Shown: in pieces, positions 32,701 to 40,558 of the stretch
How the letters are laid out: every line of letters begins with the position of its first letter
Numbering within the stretch: position 1 is the first letter of the stretch
Assembly (NCBI RefSeq): GCF_000243415.2
Contig: NZ_AGJJ02000003.1
Span: 1-64,000 of the forward strand
Direction: 5' to 3'
Length of the DNA stretch: 64,000 nucleotides
Source of the DNA: Mycolicibacterium tusciae JS617
GTDB taxonomy: Bacteria > Actinomycetota > Actinomycetes > Mycobacteriales > Mycobacteriaceae
Position numbers and translations under genes: made by a program
Notes under the pieces: model-generated
Told to the model about the DNA's origin: nothing
What the model saw: the letters and a program-made list of their open reading frames with translations, nothing else
Databases searched by the model: none

Positions 32701-32929
32701 GGATGCTGCCCGCCGCGCCGACCAGCCATACCCGTGCGGGTTCGGTATCGCCGTCAGCAGCTGAGGGGAGGGGCTGCAGGCCGCCGCGCTGGTGGACCCA
32801 GCCGATGAGCTTCTCGAGTTTGTCGACGTCATCCACTGGCCCGGTCAGTCGTTCACCTGCGGCGGTGAAGGACCCCGCCGCGGTGACGATCACGACATGG
32901 CGGTCGACCGGTGCCGCGCCGGGGTTCAT
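29729..32929 (-). CDS. tap: Tap-like telomere-associated protein, 1066 aa
   Basis: The C-terminal 480 residues follow Streptomyces Tap closely: a GLWFPDGTRLELAH opening, then VETDFNWSREPTTEERELKY, HAYDRGGSYVAGIAGTELPI, EAWTWPQHGRVLLGWYERFR, GFNPERRFHIMAKANANIAY and YGRGFGQYKPERSGLLADQL. Tap binds telomere DNA and recruits Tpg. The N-terminal 500 residues are not recognised and make it longer than Streptomyces Tap (about 740 aa). An acidic Pro/Thr-rich linker (about 515-580) joins the parts. It is the strongest evidence for a linear plasmid. Confidence 0.85.
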   Translation of the reverse strand: MNPGAAPVDRHVVIVTAAGSFTAAGERLTGPVDDVDKLEKLIGWVHQRGGLQPLPSAADGDTEPARVWLVGAAGSILVDSRDSTEGAETERIGQALASLVTRGWELRARPTGALMLTRGQGAQRLCVEVLAEPQPWLAAGSADIAEDPTELGRRLRQWYAAVGVLPATSGATSAAVLSDHIMRAREGRRGPVVSAPTPLPAWVQPEVRIQPVWCATAAEVEQQFERSDVVVRLAQQCPQLASAGMLTLGYGQPQVLDAAAAAAAAAETKRRFGLWRVTLPPTNELALPEMLPPPHPQMCADAAVEAWVSTEDIDGLVKDVRDGGAGLTVEQLAVEEAIVWPQQSRVLEAWATRLREARETFRDDLVLQGLVEAAAADYLTALAEPDPWRSTAWGQHFQPAWAAAIATHVRFRGRRAAMRISREYRAWPAYVRDADMIYTPGREEDTGAPIDLSDSHTRLGRLVIAQQVELTDQAVIAVLLAESRSEVAEALTAALGVPADYSEAVTPPTAEHGVNEPEPASTTVVQEDPSGEAAPTAAGEIDSASTDEPPDEPTSTPRHQGRTGGAKTAPGGTPAAVLDTDGLWFPDGTRLELAHPIEHVGQVAQLAYDRNLGFRLSDKFAEPGQIWLSVEVCEAVGIDVDAIDFQDSAKSLRELTKGTPFVDLAAEAGWRFGGVPEGEGPRLGTWTRVYRDDGEKRGVWVVLTAGLGDPDSMPIFGGDPTPAQVARRLDLLANSLKFPWKINGGVTAVDLMLQARPKSWSPQDWKNVVMAPSTTEPPFGIGDVETDFNWSREPTTEERELKYLHAYDRGGSYVAGIAGTELPIGEPKHQTDGVQFDPRVPGYYLTVIPEQEDWRQPYVLNPRGLKFNEPKWVCPARLERAIAMGYEPQILEAWTWPQHGRVLLGWYERFRDASTLLDTDDPDYQAARKQSKVIRTHGIGIIGSTEFLKGKPGFNPERRFHIMAKANANIAYRVNDIGQRTGRWPLAVFRDTVFYASDEIDPDKAWPGSPKTYGRGFGQYKPERSGLLADQLAYLNEYGYQGKTELTPIDEWRQEHGLPTPNEGDQ

Positions 32930-33324
32930 GCCTGCGCTCCGTCGGCGTCGGTGCGTGCCGTGATGTACGGGCGGATCCGCTTGCTGGCGCCCTGCTGCGT
33001 CATGCCGAGCACAGCCCCCACCTCGGTGTATGTCGCGCCGGCGGCGATCGCCGCGGCTGCAGCCGGGCGTTCGTCGAGGCTGGCTTCTCTCAGCAGTGCG
33101 GCGCGCGTCAGCTGAATAGCCTTGGTCTCTGCGGCGTCGCCGCGTTCCACGGCGCGGACCAATCGGATCCGGGCGGCCGCGCTGACCTTGCGCCGAGCGA
33201 TGCGCCGTAGCCAGATGTCCACGGCGGCTTCCAGGGATGAGTCAGCCATGCGTGCGGCGAAGTTGTCGGCATCGCGTTGTGCCACAGCCTGAATCAGCGC
33301 AACGGTGGGATCGCCCGTAGTCAT
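32926..33324 (-). CDS. Small HTH protein upstream of tap, 132 aa
   Basis: Residues about 94-117 (GATYTEVGAVLGMTQQGASK) look like a helix-turn-helix, preceded by an Ala/Arg-rich helical region. It overlaps tap by 4 bp, making a three-gene operon with tpg. It may regulate the operon or help Tap. The ribosome site AGAGG is 7 bp upstream. Confidence 0.7.
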   Translation of the reverse strand: MTTGDPTVALIQAVAQRDADNFAARMADSSLEAAVDIWLRRIARRKVSAAARIRLVRAVERGDAAETKAIQLTRAALLREASLDERPAAAAAIAAGATYTEVGAVLGMTQQGASKRIRPYITARTDADGAQA

Positions 33325-33363
33325 GAGCCGACCTCTGCCTTCTGCGCGTTGAACACATCGGGG

Positions 33364-33392
33364 ATGCTAGCGACGGCTCATGACACCCACAA
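33364..33392 (-). promoter_or_regulatory. Promoter of the HTH-tap-tpg operon
   Basis: On the minus strand TTGTGG (33387-33392), 17 bp, TAGCAT (33364-33369), about 40 bp before the start codon at 33324. Confidence 0.6.
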
Positions 33393-33395
33393 GCG

Positions 33396-33427
33396 TTAGT
33401 TGTGGAGGAGCACAACGACTAGTTGTG
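33396..33427. promoter_or_regulatory. Operator-like repeats upstream of the tap operon
   Basis: TTAGTTGTG (33396-33404), CACAAC (33411-33416) and TAGTTGTG (33420-33427). The first two form GTTGTG-GAGGAG-CACAAC; the third repeats the first at a 24-bp distance. They lie just upstream of the -35 box. Confidence 0.5.
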
Positions 33428-33483
33428 CGACCCAGCTCAAGCCGCCGACGCACATCGAACACACGTTCGAGTAACATGGGAGG

Positions 33484-33777
33484 ATGTCGAGAAGCCGGGA
33501 CGGCCGTTCGGCCGTGCGGTTGCGGAGGACCGCACGGGGGTGGGCCGAACAGGCTCCGACCCAGTGCCCCGAATGCAACGCCGCCCTGGGGGCCGGGGCC
33601 GTTCTGGTCGGCACGACGGCCTGCCGGTGTGGCCAGGCCCATCGGACCCATTTTTGTCGATCCTGCGAATTCACCCTCTTCTCCCCTGAACTCGGGCCGC
33701 AGTGCCTCCTGCTGGCGATGGATGAACGCAATATGCGCGCGGAGCTGCGCGCCGAGGGCGACCAGGCGGCACCGTGA
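33484..33777 (+). CDS. Zinc-ribbon protein, 97 aa
   Basis: Cys pairs CPECN near residue 28, CRCG near 47 and CRSC near 58 suggest one or two zinc ribbons. A TAACAT -10-like hexamer (33472-33477) lies 6 bp before the ATG, so the transcript may be leaderless. It overlaps the next gene by 4 bp. No family was recognised. Confidence 0.6.
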   Translation: MSRSRDGRSAVRLRRTARGWAEQAPTQCPECNAALGAGAVLVGTTACRCGQAHRTHFCRSCEFTLFSPELGPQCLLLAMDERNMRAELRAEGDQAAP

Positions 33778-34106
33778 CGGGGCCCGACTTCAGCGGCTGG
33801 CCGGAGACCACCGACTACCGCACCCGCTACTCGATCGACCGGCAGGTGTGGGTGGACATGTTGCGGGTTTTTCCCGGTCTGGGGTCGTGCGCCCGTCGAC
33901 AGGATGAGTTGGCGTTGTGGATCAAGAGCGGCGGTGTGCGGCTGGAGCCGTGGATGCCGGGCCGTCAGGTGGGGTGGCTACGCCGGGCCGATGGCGGCTG
34001 GTTGGCTGTGGTCCTGCTGGCCGCGGCCAGCGCCAACGACGCCTCGCACGTGACGCTGCAGCTGTGGGTGGAGCCGGACGTGATCAGGACCGATCCGCCG
34101 GCATGA
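33774..34106 (+). CDS. Hypothetical protein, 110 aa
   Basis: Starts at a GTG that overlaps the TGA of the zinc-ribbon gene. It contains many aromatic residues and a hydrophobic WLAVVLLAAASAN segment near residue 75-90 that is short for a membrane helix. No family was recognised. Confidence 0.55.
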   Translation: MTGPDFSGWPETTDYRTRYSIDRQVWVDMLRVFPGLGSCARRQDELALWIKSGGVRLEPWMPGRQVGWLRRADGGWLAVVLLAAASANDASHVTLQLWVEPDVIRTDPPA

Positions 34107-34153
34107 CCGACCGGGCCACTGATCAGGGATTTCCTCGTCCCTCAATCGCCCCT

Positions 34154-35725
34154 CTACGGGAGCCGCTTGTTGGCTGAGGCCAGCAGCCCGAGGACCAGCG
34201 CCAGGTGCTCGGTGTCGGCTTTGGGCGGTTGGGCGCGGTCGGCGAGGCTGAGGCCACCGGGCGCGGGAAGGAAGACGCTGCGCCGGCCGGTGAGCCCACC
34301 GAAGCGGCCGTGCGTGATGGCTTCCATCCCACACGACAGCAGCTCAGTGTGATGCGTTCCCGCATAATCCTTTCCGAAATAGCGATCCGAAAAGCCGTCT
34401 GGGACAACCAATTCCGACCGATGGTAGCGCTCAGGGGCCAGGCCGGCGGTGCGCCGCCGGAGGAACGCTTTAGTCGCCACCGAGATTTCAGGGTTCCGAT
34501 CTTCCATGCGGTGGCCTAGCTCATGGGTCATCGACGCGGAGTCACTGAAGGTCAGCTCGGCCGAGATCCCGGTCACCTCGGTGGTGACGCGCTTGCGTGG
34601 GCCTTTGACGTAGATGACTTCGTGGGGCTCTCCCCCGTCCTTGGGCACCGCGGTCGCGTACTCGATCGTCGCGGGTTGGCGCCGGCCCTCGTTGTACTGG
34701 GCGACCAACTCCCCCACTCTGCGTTCGTTGTCCGGGGTACGCGCCACGAACGCGTTGTCGGCGCCGTAGCGGTCGCGAACGGATCCGCCACCGCGGGCCA
34801 TCTCTTCGGGCGAGTCGACGAAGTGGTTGAACCGAAACCGCCCGTTCTCCAGCGCATCGTTGAGGTCGAACACTTCGGTGCGGGTGCGTCGGCTGCGTTG
34901 CCGCGCGCCGGCGGTGTAGTGCGCCCGGGCCTTGGAGCGTTTGGCGAGCATGCCGCCGAGACTGTTGGCGTGCTCGACCATTTCGTCGGGATACAGGGAA
35001 GTTGATGCGGTGAACAGGGCGCGGTCGGCTCGGGTCATCTTGGGGGTGTTCGACGGTACGAACGCCGCGGCCGCGGGCCCGCCGAAGCTGCGTTCGCGGG
35101 ACAGCTCCTCGTAGTAGGTGTCCTTGGCGATCTGGGCGCGCTGTTCGTTGATGGTCTTCGAGCGCGCCGTGGCACGGCGGTAGCAGTCTTGTTTGGCGGC
35201 GGCGTAGGCGTTGCGGGCGTCGTCGAGGGCTGCGGCGCCCTCAGGGGTGAACGATGTGCCGTCGGCGGTGAGGTAGGCATCGGAGCGCTTCTTGGTCTCA
35301 CGCCACTGGCTTTCGATGTGGTCGAGTTCGGCGGCGACCGCGGCGGTTTCGGCGGCGACTGAGGCGTCGTCAAGGCCTCGCTCGGCGTAGGCCCGTTCGA
35401 TCTTCTGCTCGGCGATGTCGCGAACGACGGCGCCGTGGTCCAGGACCGCGTTGAGGTAGGCGTCGTGGACGTCGGGGTCGCTGCTGCGGGCTGGGTCGCG
35501 TAGCGCGGTGAGCGCATTGTCGACTGCGGCGGCGGTCTCGGTGCGACGCTGTTCGAGTGCCTCAGAGGCCGTCTCGGTGGCCGCGGCGGCTGCGGCGGTG
35601 CTATCCCCGTCGGTGGTGGCGATCGCGGCCTGGCGGGCCGCGTAGCGCATCCGTTGGTAGGCGCGCCGGCGGTCTCCGCGCGTGCAGGGGCAGCGCCGGC
35701 CGCCTTCGTCTACGGCGCGGCACAT
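34154..35725 (-). CDS. HELGH metalloprotease-like protein, 523 aa
   Basis: HELGH at 401-405 in SMTHELGHRMED, with Glu461 in HTELLSCGMEAI as a candidate third ligand; this fits a zincin-type fold. The N-terminal 250 residues are helical and Ala/Glu-rich (coiled-coil-like), preceded by a small Cys motif (CRAVDEGGRRCPC) at the start. No signal peptide. ATG at 35725 chosen because it opens the Cys motif. Similar proteins occur on actinobacterial mobile elements, but the target is unknown; an effector or toxin-like role is possible. Confidence 0.6.
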   Translation of the reverse strand: MCRAVDEGGRRCPCTRGDRRRAYQRMRYAARQAAIATTDGDSTAAAAAATETASEALEQRRTETAAAVDNALTALRDPARSSDPDVHDAYLNAVLDHGAVVRDIAEQKIERAYAERGLDDASVAAETAAVAAELDHIESQWRETKKRSDAYLTADGTSFTPEGAAALDDARNAYAAAKQDCYRRATARSKTINEQRAQIAKDTYYEELSRERSFGGPAAAAFVPSNTPKMTRADRALFTASTSLYPDEMVEHANSLGGMLAKRSKARAHYTAGARQRSRRTRTEVFDLNDALENGRFRFNHFVDSPEEMARGGGSVRDRYGADNAFVARTPDNERRVGELVAQYNEGRRQPATIEYATAVPKDGGEPHEVIYVKGPRKRVTTEVTGISAELTFSDSASMTHELGHRMEDRNPEISVATKAFLRRRTAGLAPERYHRSELVVPDGFSDRYFGKDYAGTHHTELLSCGMEAITHGRFGGLTGRRSVFLPAPGGLSLADRAQPPKADTEHLALVLGLLASANKRLP

Positions 35726-35756
35726 GCTGCTCGTCCTCGATCGGTCATCGGCCCAG

Positions 35757-36116
35757 TCAGTGGATGACGGTGCTGTCGGTGTCGGGCGCTGGCTCAGCGT
35801 CCATGGCGGCATCGAGGGCGTCCCAGCCAGAGTCGGAGAGTCGGCCGCGGCCGTTCCCGGCGACGAGCATCGCGGCCGCGACGTCGGCGAGTGTGTCGCG
35901 GCGCGCGCTGAACACGTAGTCGATGTTGGGTTCCGCGACGCGCACCGTCTTGGGCAGGCTGCCGGCGAGGATCTCGCGCACGATGGCGACGAGCGCGGGT
36001 TCGCCGCCGAGGAGTCCGCCGGCCACTCCGCCGGGTTCGTCGGTTTGTGGGCGCTCCATCGCGCTGTAGGCGATCACACCGCGGTCGGTGCGGAAGGTGA
36101 TGGTCGTGGGGGCCAT
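35757..36116 (-). CDS. Hypothetical acidic protein, 119 aa
   Basis: It opens with a beta-like APTTITFRTDRGVIAYSA segment and continues with a helical SLPKTVRVAEPNIDYVFSAR region. The C terminus is acidic (DAAMDAEPAPDTDS). No family was recognised. It lies 31 bp upstream of the metalloprotease-like gene. Confidence 0.6.
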   Translation of the reverse strand: MAPTTITFRTDRGVIAYSAMERPQTDEPGGVAGGLLGGEPALVAIVREILAGSLPKTVRVAEPNIDYVFSARRDTLADVAAAMLVAGNGRGRLSDSGWDALDAAMDAEPAPDTDSTVIH

Positions 36117-36213
36117 GTGGGTTCTCGGTCTCTCCTGGCGCGGTGGTTAGGGGTCGATCTCAGCGGAGCGGGGCTAGGGGTTCATGGCGCGGATTCCGTT
36201 CAGGTGTGGCGCG

Positions 36214-37497
36214 CTACGGCGCGCGCAGGGCAAGGCCGTTGGTCGCGGCGGTGAGGCTTTGGCGCAGTGTTGCCAACCGCGCCGTGAGGTTGGCGTTGAG
36301 GTCGGCCAGCTCGTCGGCGGCCGCGCCTACTGCGCCGGCGTGCAGGGTGTTGCCGGCGGCGTCGATGTGCAGCTGCCGTACGGCGTCGTCGGTGATGCGC
36401 AGGCTGCTCTGCTGCAGCGCGAGGATCTCGGCGAAGATCACGTCGACTGGGGCGAGCGCTTTCCGGTAGTCCTGCAGCTGGCGCACCAGGGCGAGCAGGG
36501 TGGTCCATGCCTCGCCGGCGGCATCGTCGATCTCGGCGTTGCGGCGGGCCACGACGTCCCCAGGGTCCGCGCTGGGCGGTGCGACGAGGTTGGCGCGGGC
36601 GCGCCAGACGCGGTGTGCGCGCAGGTGGATGCCGGTGAGGGTGCGGTCGAGGTCGATCCGTACCCGATGGACGTCGAGCAGCTCGCTCTGCCATGTCGGG
36701 CTGGACCGGATCTCGCGCCCGAGCAAGGTGGCGATCGCGACCAGGTGGGGTTCTCGCCAGACCAGGGCCGCGGCGCCGGGCTGGATCCGCGCCATCCAAA
36801 TGTTGTGCCATTCCCGGCGCAGCGTCTCGCCGTTGGCGTACCGGTCGAGGTCCTCGGGCACGGCCGGCCAGGCAACCGAGGCGGCGTCCAGGGTCGCGAG
36901 TTCCTCTGCGGTGTAGACCCAGGGCGGCGCTGATGCGCGGCGGCGGGAGAACCAGAGCACCAGGGCGACGGCAATGAGCACGGCTGCGAGGTTGCGGAAC
37001 CAATCTGAGGCCGCCAGGATCTCGGCCCTGGACGCGTCGGCATTACGCACGGCGTGCACCACCATCAGCGCGATGGCGATGAGGACGGCCAGCGCGGCGC
37101 TGTACGCGGCGAGCGGATAGACCGCGCGGCCCACGCGTGAGTCCGCGATCCGGGCGAGAGCGCCGCGTCGGCGGACGAGTTGGTCGGATTCGACGATGTT
37201 GTCGAGGTTGTCGCCGTGGCTGCGGGCTTTGTGCTGCAGGTCCGCGGGCAGGGCTTCGACGTCGATGGCTTCCGAGCGCGGTAGCGCGGCCATGAGTTCC
37301 GGTGCGGTGTAGGAGTACTCCAGTGGGGCGCGCACCGCCTCCCCGATCGGCGGGTGCAGTGGCACGTGAGTGCCGGGACCGTAGCCCTCGGTGTCCGGCC
37401 AATCCGTTGACTGTTCCGGTTCGGCGAACTGCTCGCTGCCCAATTCGTGCCCCTCCTCGTCGCTGCGTGTACTCACTATCGGTGCTGCGAGCGACAC
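36214..37497 (-). CDS. Membrane protein with two transmembrane segments, 427 aa
   Basis: Two hydrophobic helices, AAYSAALAVLIAIALMVV (about 128-145) and WFRNLAAVLIAVALVLWF (about 165-182), suggest an inner-membrane hairpin. A Pro/acid-rich N terminus and a long helical C-terminal domain (about 185-427) would be on the same side, probably in the cytoplasm. It lies 57 bp after the RHH gene of the partition block. No family was recognised. Confidence 0.65.
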   Translation of the reverse strand: MSLAAPIVSTRSDEEGHELGSEQFAEPEQSTDWPDTEGYGPGTHVPLHPPIGEAVRAPLEYSYTAPELMAALPRSEAIDVEALPADLQHKARSHGDNLDNIVESDQLVRRRGALARIADSRVGRAVYPLAAYSAALAVLIAIALMVVHAVRNADASRAEILAASDWFRNLAAVLIAVALVLWFSRRRASAPPWVYTAEELATLDAASVAWPAVPEDLDRYANGETLRREWHNIWMARIQPGAAALVWREPHLVAIATLLGREIRSSPTWQSELLDVHRVRIDLDRTLTGIHLRAHRVWRARANLVAPPSADPGDVVARRNAEIDDAAGEAWTTLLALVRQLQDYRKALAPVDVIFAEILALQQSSLRITDDAVRQLHIDAAGNTLHAGAVGAAADELADLNANLTARLATLRQSLTAATNGLALRAP

Positions 37498-37554
37498 GGT
37501 CGGCGAATGCTCAGGGGCCGCAGGTGGTGCCGTCGCCGGAGGTGCGCAGAACGG

Positions 37555-37806
37555 CTATCGGCGGCCGCGTTCGAGGGGTTCGGTGTCGGGGTAGATCTCC
37601 CGGCCGCCGTTGTAATCGCGGGCGATGACCGCCAGCTGCGCAACGAACGCCTCGGTGACGAACTGGGCGATGGTGTAGCGCCGGCCGGTGACGCGCCGCA
37701 CGATACGCACCGCCGCCCGGGCCCGTTGGTGCAGCTCGGTGGGAACGTTGAGCTTGCTGAGCTTCCCGACCTCCGGCGGCGCTGCGGGGTCGCCGTTTCT
37801 AGGCAT
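37555..37806 (-). CDS. Ribbon-helix-helix-like partition partner, 83 aa
   Basis: KLNVPTELHQRARAAVRIVR followed by a Tyr-Thr-Ile-Ala-Gln-Phe-Val-Thr helix matches a small RHH DNA-binding fold. It overlaps parA by 8 bp, the usual place for a ParB-like centromere-binding or regulatory partner. It could bind the 19-bp palindromes near parA. Confidence 0.65.
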   Translation of the reverse strand: MPRNGDPAAPPEVGKLSKLNVPTELHQRARAAVRIVRRVTGRRYTIAQFVTEAFVAQLAVIARDYNGGREIYPDTEPLERGRR

Positions 37807-38671
37807 TGATGGCGGCGGGGCGGAACATTCCGTGGCGCTTCATATGGGCGATGACGTTCTCGTAGTCCTTGCTGACCTCTTTGGCGCGGTAGCCGTAGAG
37901 CGGCACGGGCAGGTAATTGCTGTAGGCCTCGTCAACGATCGCGCCGCGTCGCACCGCCGGGGTCACTTTGTCGCCGAAGCCTTCCTGCAGGTATCCCATC
38001 TGCTCGCGGTAGACCGCGCCGCTGGCGGGCACAGCGCACGGCACGATCGCCAGCAGGGGGATGTCGATGCGGTAGGTCTTCTTGATGACGGCCAGTTCGT
38101 GCAGGAGGTCCTGAATCCCCTCTGATTCCTTGCCTGAGGGCTTGGTGCAGGTGATCAGACCCCAGGAGCCGGCCGGACCGTCCTCGTCCACGGAGGACGC
38201 GATCAGCGCGGTGGTGACCAGTGCACTGTTGGATCCGGGAGAGTCGATGAGGGTGACGTCGACTGGAGCCGCAGCTTCGAGCGCGTCGCGCAGACGCATC
38301 ACTCCCCCGTTGGCTGCCGACAGCTCGATCATCACCTTGTCCAAGGTGGCCCGAGCGGCCGGGACCACGGTCAGGTTGTCGATGTAGCCCTCGGCGTCGT
38401 CGAGGTAATCCGGCTCGCCGTCCTCGTTGTATCCCTGCATGACGCGTGCGGGGCGTTCGATGTCGTTGATCGTGGCGTCCTCACGCAGGACGTCGGCGAC
38501 GGTGGTGCCCTTGATTCCGGGGTAGCCGAGCCACGTGGTGGCGTTGGCTTGGGGGTCGAGGTCAATGACGCGTACCCGCAGGCCGGAGGCGGCCAGCTGC
38601 ACAGCGGCGGTGACGACGGTGGTGGTCTTGCCGACGCTGCCAGACATGTTGGCGACGGTGTAGGTGGGCAT
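37799..38671 (-). CDS. parA: ParA partition ATPase, 290 aa
   Basis: Deviant Walker A SGSVGKTT at residues 10-17 (KGGVGKTT-type), VRVIDLDPQANATTWLGY near 33-50, and DVTLIDSPGSNSALVTTALI as Walker B, all standard for plasmid ParA. The start is supported by AGGAG 7 bp upstream. Three 19-bp palindromes lie directly upstream. It should drive plasmid segregation with ParB and the RHH protein. Confidence 0.9.
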   Translation of the reverse strand: MPTYTVANMSGSVGKTTTVVTAAVQLAASGLRVRVIDLDPQANATTWLGYPGIKGTTVADVLREDATINDIERPARVMQGYNEDGEPDYLDDAEGYIDNLTVVPAARATLDKVMIELSAANGGVMRLRDALEAAAPVDVTLIDSPGSNSALVTTALIASSVDEDGPAGSWGLITCTKPSGKESEGIQDLLHELAVIKKTYRIDIPLLAIVPCAVPASGAVYREQMGYLQEGFGDKVTPAVRRGAIVDEAYSNYLPVPLYGYRAKEVSKDYENVIAHMKRHGMFRPAAINA

Positions 38672-38706
38672 GTGGGACTCCTATCGCAGGGCGGTGTGGG
38701 GGGTCG

Positions 38707-38800
38707 GTGATGCAGGCTGCATCACCGGAATCAGGCGTGTGACGCGTGATGCAGGCTGCATCACGCGGGTCTGGTGGGGCGATGATGCAGGCTGCATCAC
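38707..38800. repeat. parS: Three 19-bp palindromes, probable centromere/operator
   Basis: GTGATGCAGGCTGCATCAC at 38707-38725 and 38746-38764, and ATGATGCAGGCTGCATCAC at 38782-38800. Each has 9-bp arms around one central base. The spacing between starts is 39 and 36 bp. The third overlaps the parB stop codon. A fourth copy lies upstream of parB at 40540-40558. Plasmid centromeres often sit upstream of parA as repeated sites. Confidence 0.75.
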
Positions 38801-40446
38801 GCGCGCGCGTCGGTCAGTTGGCGGCTTTCCCACTCGGTGGGCTGGTAGCCGACGCGCTCGACGAGGACGTCGAGATGAGCGATCGCGTCCTCATCCCAGG
38901 CGCCTTTGAGTTCGGCGGTGTGCAGTTCCGCGGAGGCGACGGCGAGATGCCAGGCGCGGGCGTTGCGGGCCTTCTCCCCCGTGCCGTCGGCGCTGGCGTC
39001 CCAGTCGCGCAGGAGCGCTTTGACCGCGGAGGTTTGGCTGCGGGCGCTGACGCCGGAAATGCACTGCCGCACCAGAACCCTGAGTAGATCCGAGTTGGAC
39101 GGCTGATGGGTGATCAGGGCCGCGCATGCCTGTCGGCGTCGGGTCTGCGCGCTGGCGGCGGCGGCGGCATCGGCACGCTGTTGTTCGGCGATCGCCGCGG
39201 CTTCGGGATCCTCGTCCTCGACACCGGTGGCGCCCTCCCCCGTGTCGTACTCCCCCGCATCCTCGTCGGGAGCGGTGTCCCACGGCGGCGCCGTGGTGGG
39301 GTCGGCCGCAGGGGTTGCGTCGGCGGCCTCGCCGGCGGGCGGTGTGTGATCGGCGGGCTTGGCGGGTGAGCGGTCGTAGAGATCGAGCGTGCCGGTGTTG
39401 GCGTTGATGGCACCGATCACATCCGCACCAGGGGTGAACTCCTCCCGGCTGATGCGGCGCTCGATGTAATCGGCTCCCAGCTCAGCCTCCGGATCGTCGA
39501 CCAGGGTGATGCCGAGCGCGGCGGCTTCGGCGCGGGCCTCACGCTCTGCGACAACCCGGTCCGCAGCTCGCGACGGCAGCCAGCCGCGGTCGAGCACCAG
39601 GCGCAGCGCCTCAAGCTGCTCGTCGCGCCGGCGCTGCGTGTCCTGCTCGGGGTCCTTCTTCTTCTGCCAGCGCCGCAGCGGGCCGTAGGGCAGAACGCCG
39701 GAGAATCCCGGCGCTTCATGGCTCGGGATCCGCCCGGCTTCGATGGCGGCGCGGACCTCGGGGGCCAGCAGCAGCAGCGCCAGCCGGCGCGAGACGGTGG
39801 TCTGGTCGACGCCGAGCCGTTCGCCGATCGCACGTTGCGACAATCCGATCTCGGAGTAGCGCGCGAACAGATCAGCTTCGGCGAGAGCTGAGAGGTCTTG
39901 GCGGCCAAGGTTTTCCGATGCCATGGCGTCGAGGTCACCGTCATCGGCCATGATCGAGTCGTCGATGACGGCCGGCACTGTGGCGCGCCCGGCTTCCAGC
40001 GCAGCGGCTCGACGCCTGTGTCCGTAAACCAGGACATACCGCGCCTCCGGTGAAATCTGTTCTGCCATAGCGGGTCTGGCTGCGGTGAAGGCTTCGCGGG
40101 GGACTACCAACACAGGCAGGCGGACGCCGTTGGCGCGGACGCTGTTGAGCAGCTCGTCCCATTTCGGATCGCCCGGATGAGGCTGGGACCGGGCGTCGTC
40201 GTTGAACGGGTGGGGCGCGATCTCGTCCACTGCCACCTCGACGACCCGGTGGGCCGCCTCGACGGCCGCGACGACGGTCATGCCGCCGATGAGTCCGCCG
40301 GCGTCGTCGGCTGGCGCGTCGTCGGATGCGGGGGAGAGGGCGGTGTCGTCGGCGGCGATGTCGCCGCCAGCGAGCTTGGCGAACCTGTTGGCGGTGGTCT
40401 TGCGCTTGGGCCGGCGGGCGGGCCGCGCTGTAGTCGTATCGGTCAC
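38797..40446 (-). CDS. parB: ParB-family partition protein, 549 aa
   Basis: Residues about 70-200 form the ParB N-terminal (ParB/Srx-like) domain with the conserved YVLVYGHRRRAAALEAG box, followed by an HTH (GLSQRAIGERLGVDQTTVSR) near 225. The long C-terminal part includes an acidic, Pro-rich linker (about 370-430). The GTG start was preferred over an upstream start because GGGAG lies 7 bp before it. It is longer than most ParB proteins (about 300-350 aa). Confidence 0.85.
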   Translation of the reverse strand: MTDTTTARPARRPKRKTTANRFAKLAGGDIAADDTALSPASDDAPADDAGGLIGGMTVVAAVEAAHRVVEVAVDEIAPHPFNDDARSQPHPGDPKWDELLNSVRANGVRLPVLVVPREAFTAARPAMAEQISPEARYVLVYGHRRRAAALEAGRATVPAVIDDSIMADDGDLDAMASENLGRQDLSALAEADLFARYSEIGLSQRAIGERLGVDQTTVSRRLALLLLAPEVRAAIEAGRIPSHEAPGFSGVLPYGPLRRWQKKKDPEQDTQRRRDEQLEALRLVLDRGWLPSRAADRVVAEREARAEAAALGITLVDDPEAELGADYIERRISREEFTPGADVIGAINANTGTLDLYDRSPAKPADHTPPAGEAADATPAADPTTAPPWDTAPDEDAGEYDTGEGATGVEDEDPEAAAIAEQQRADAAAAASAQTRRRQACAALITHQPSNSDLLRVLVRQCISGVSARSQTSAVKALLRDWDASADGTGEKARNARAWHLAVASAELHTAELKGAWDEDAIAHLDVLVERVGYQPTEWESRQLTDARA

Positions 40447-40477
40447 TGGGTGACTCCCTTTCTTGATTACCGGTATT

Positions 40478-40506
40478 AGGGTATTTCCAAGGTGTGACAC
40501 CGACAA
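40478..40506 (-). promoter_or_regulatory. parB promoter
   Basis: On the minus strand TTGTCG (40501-40506), 17 bp, TACCCT (40478-40483). The 9-mer TTGTCGGTG is present here too, but no TANNNT box follows at 8 bp; the better fit is a standard promoter. Confidence 0.55.
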
Positions 40507-40539
40507 GCGTTTAGGTGGCGTGTCGGAAAGCCGGAGGCG

Positions 40540-40558
40540 GTGATGCAGGCTGCATCAC
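40540..40558. repeat. Fourth 19-bp palindrome, upstream of parB
   Basis: GTGATGCAGGCTGCATCAC, identical to the first two copies at parA. It lies 34 bp upstream of the parB -35 box, so it may serve as an operator or a second centromere site. Confidence 0.7.

Noticed and set aside
40478..40506. TTGTCGGTG upstream of parB as another PafBC-type promoter
   Set aside because: No TANNNT box lies 8 bp downstream; the fit to TTGTCG-N17-TACCCT is better and the conserved leader is missing.
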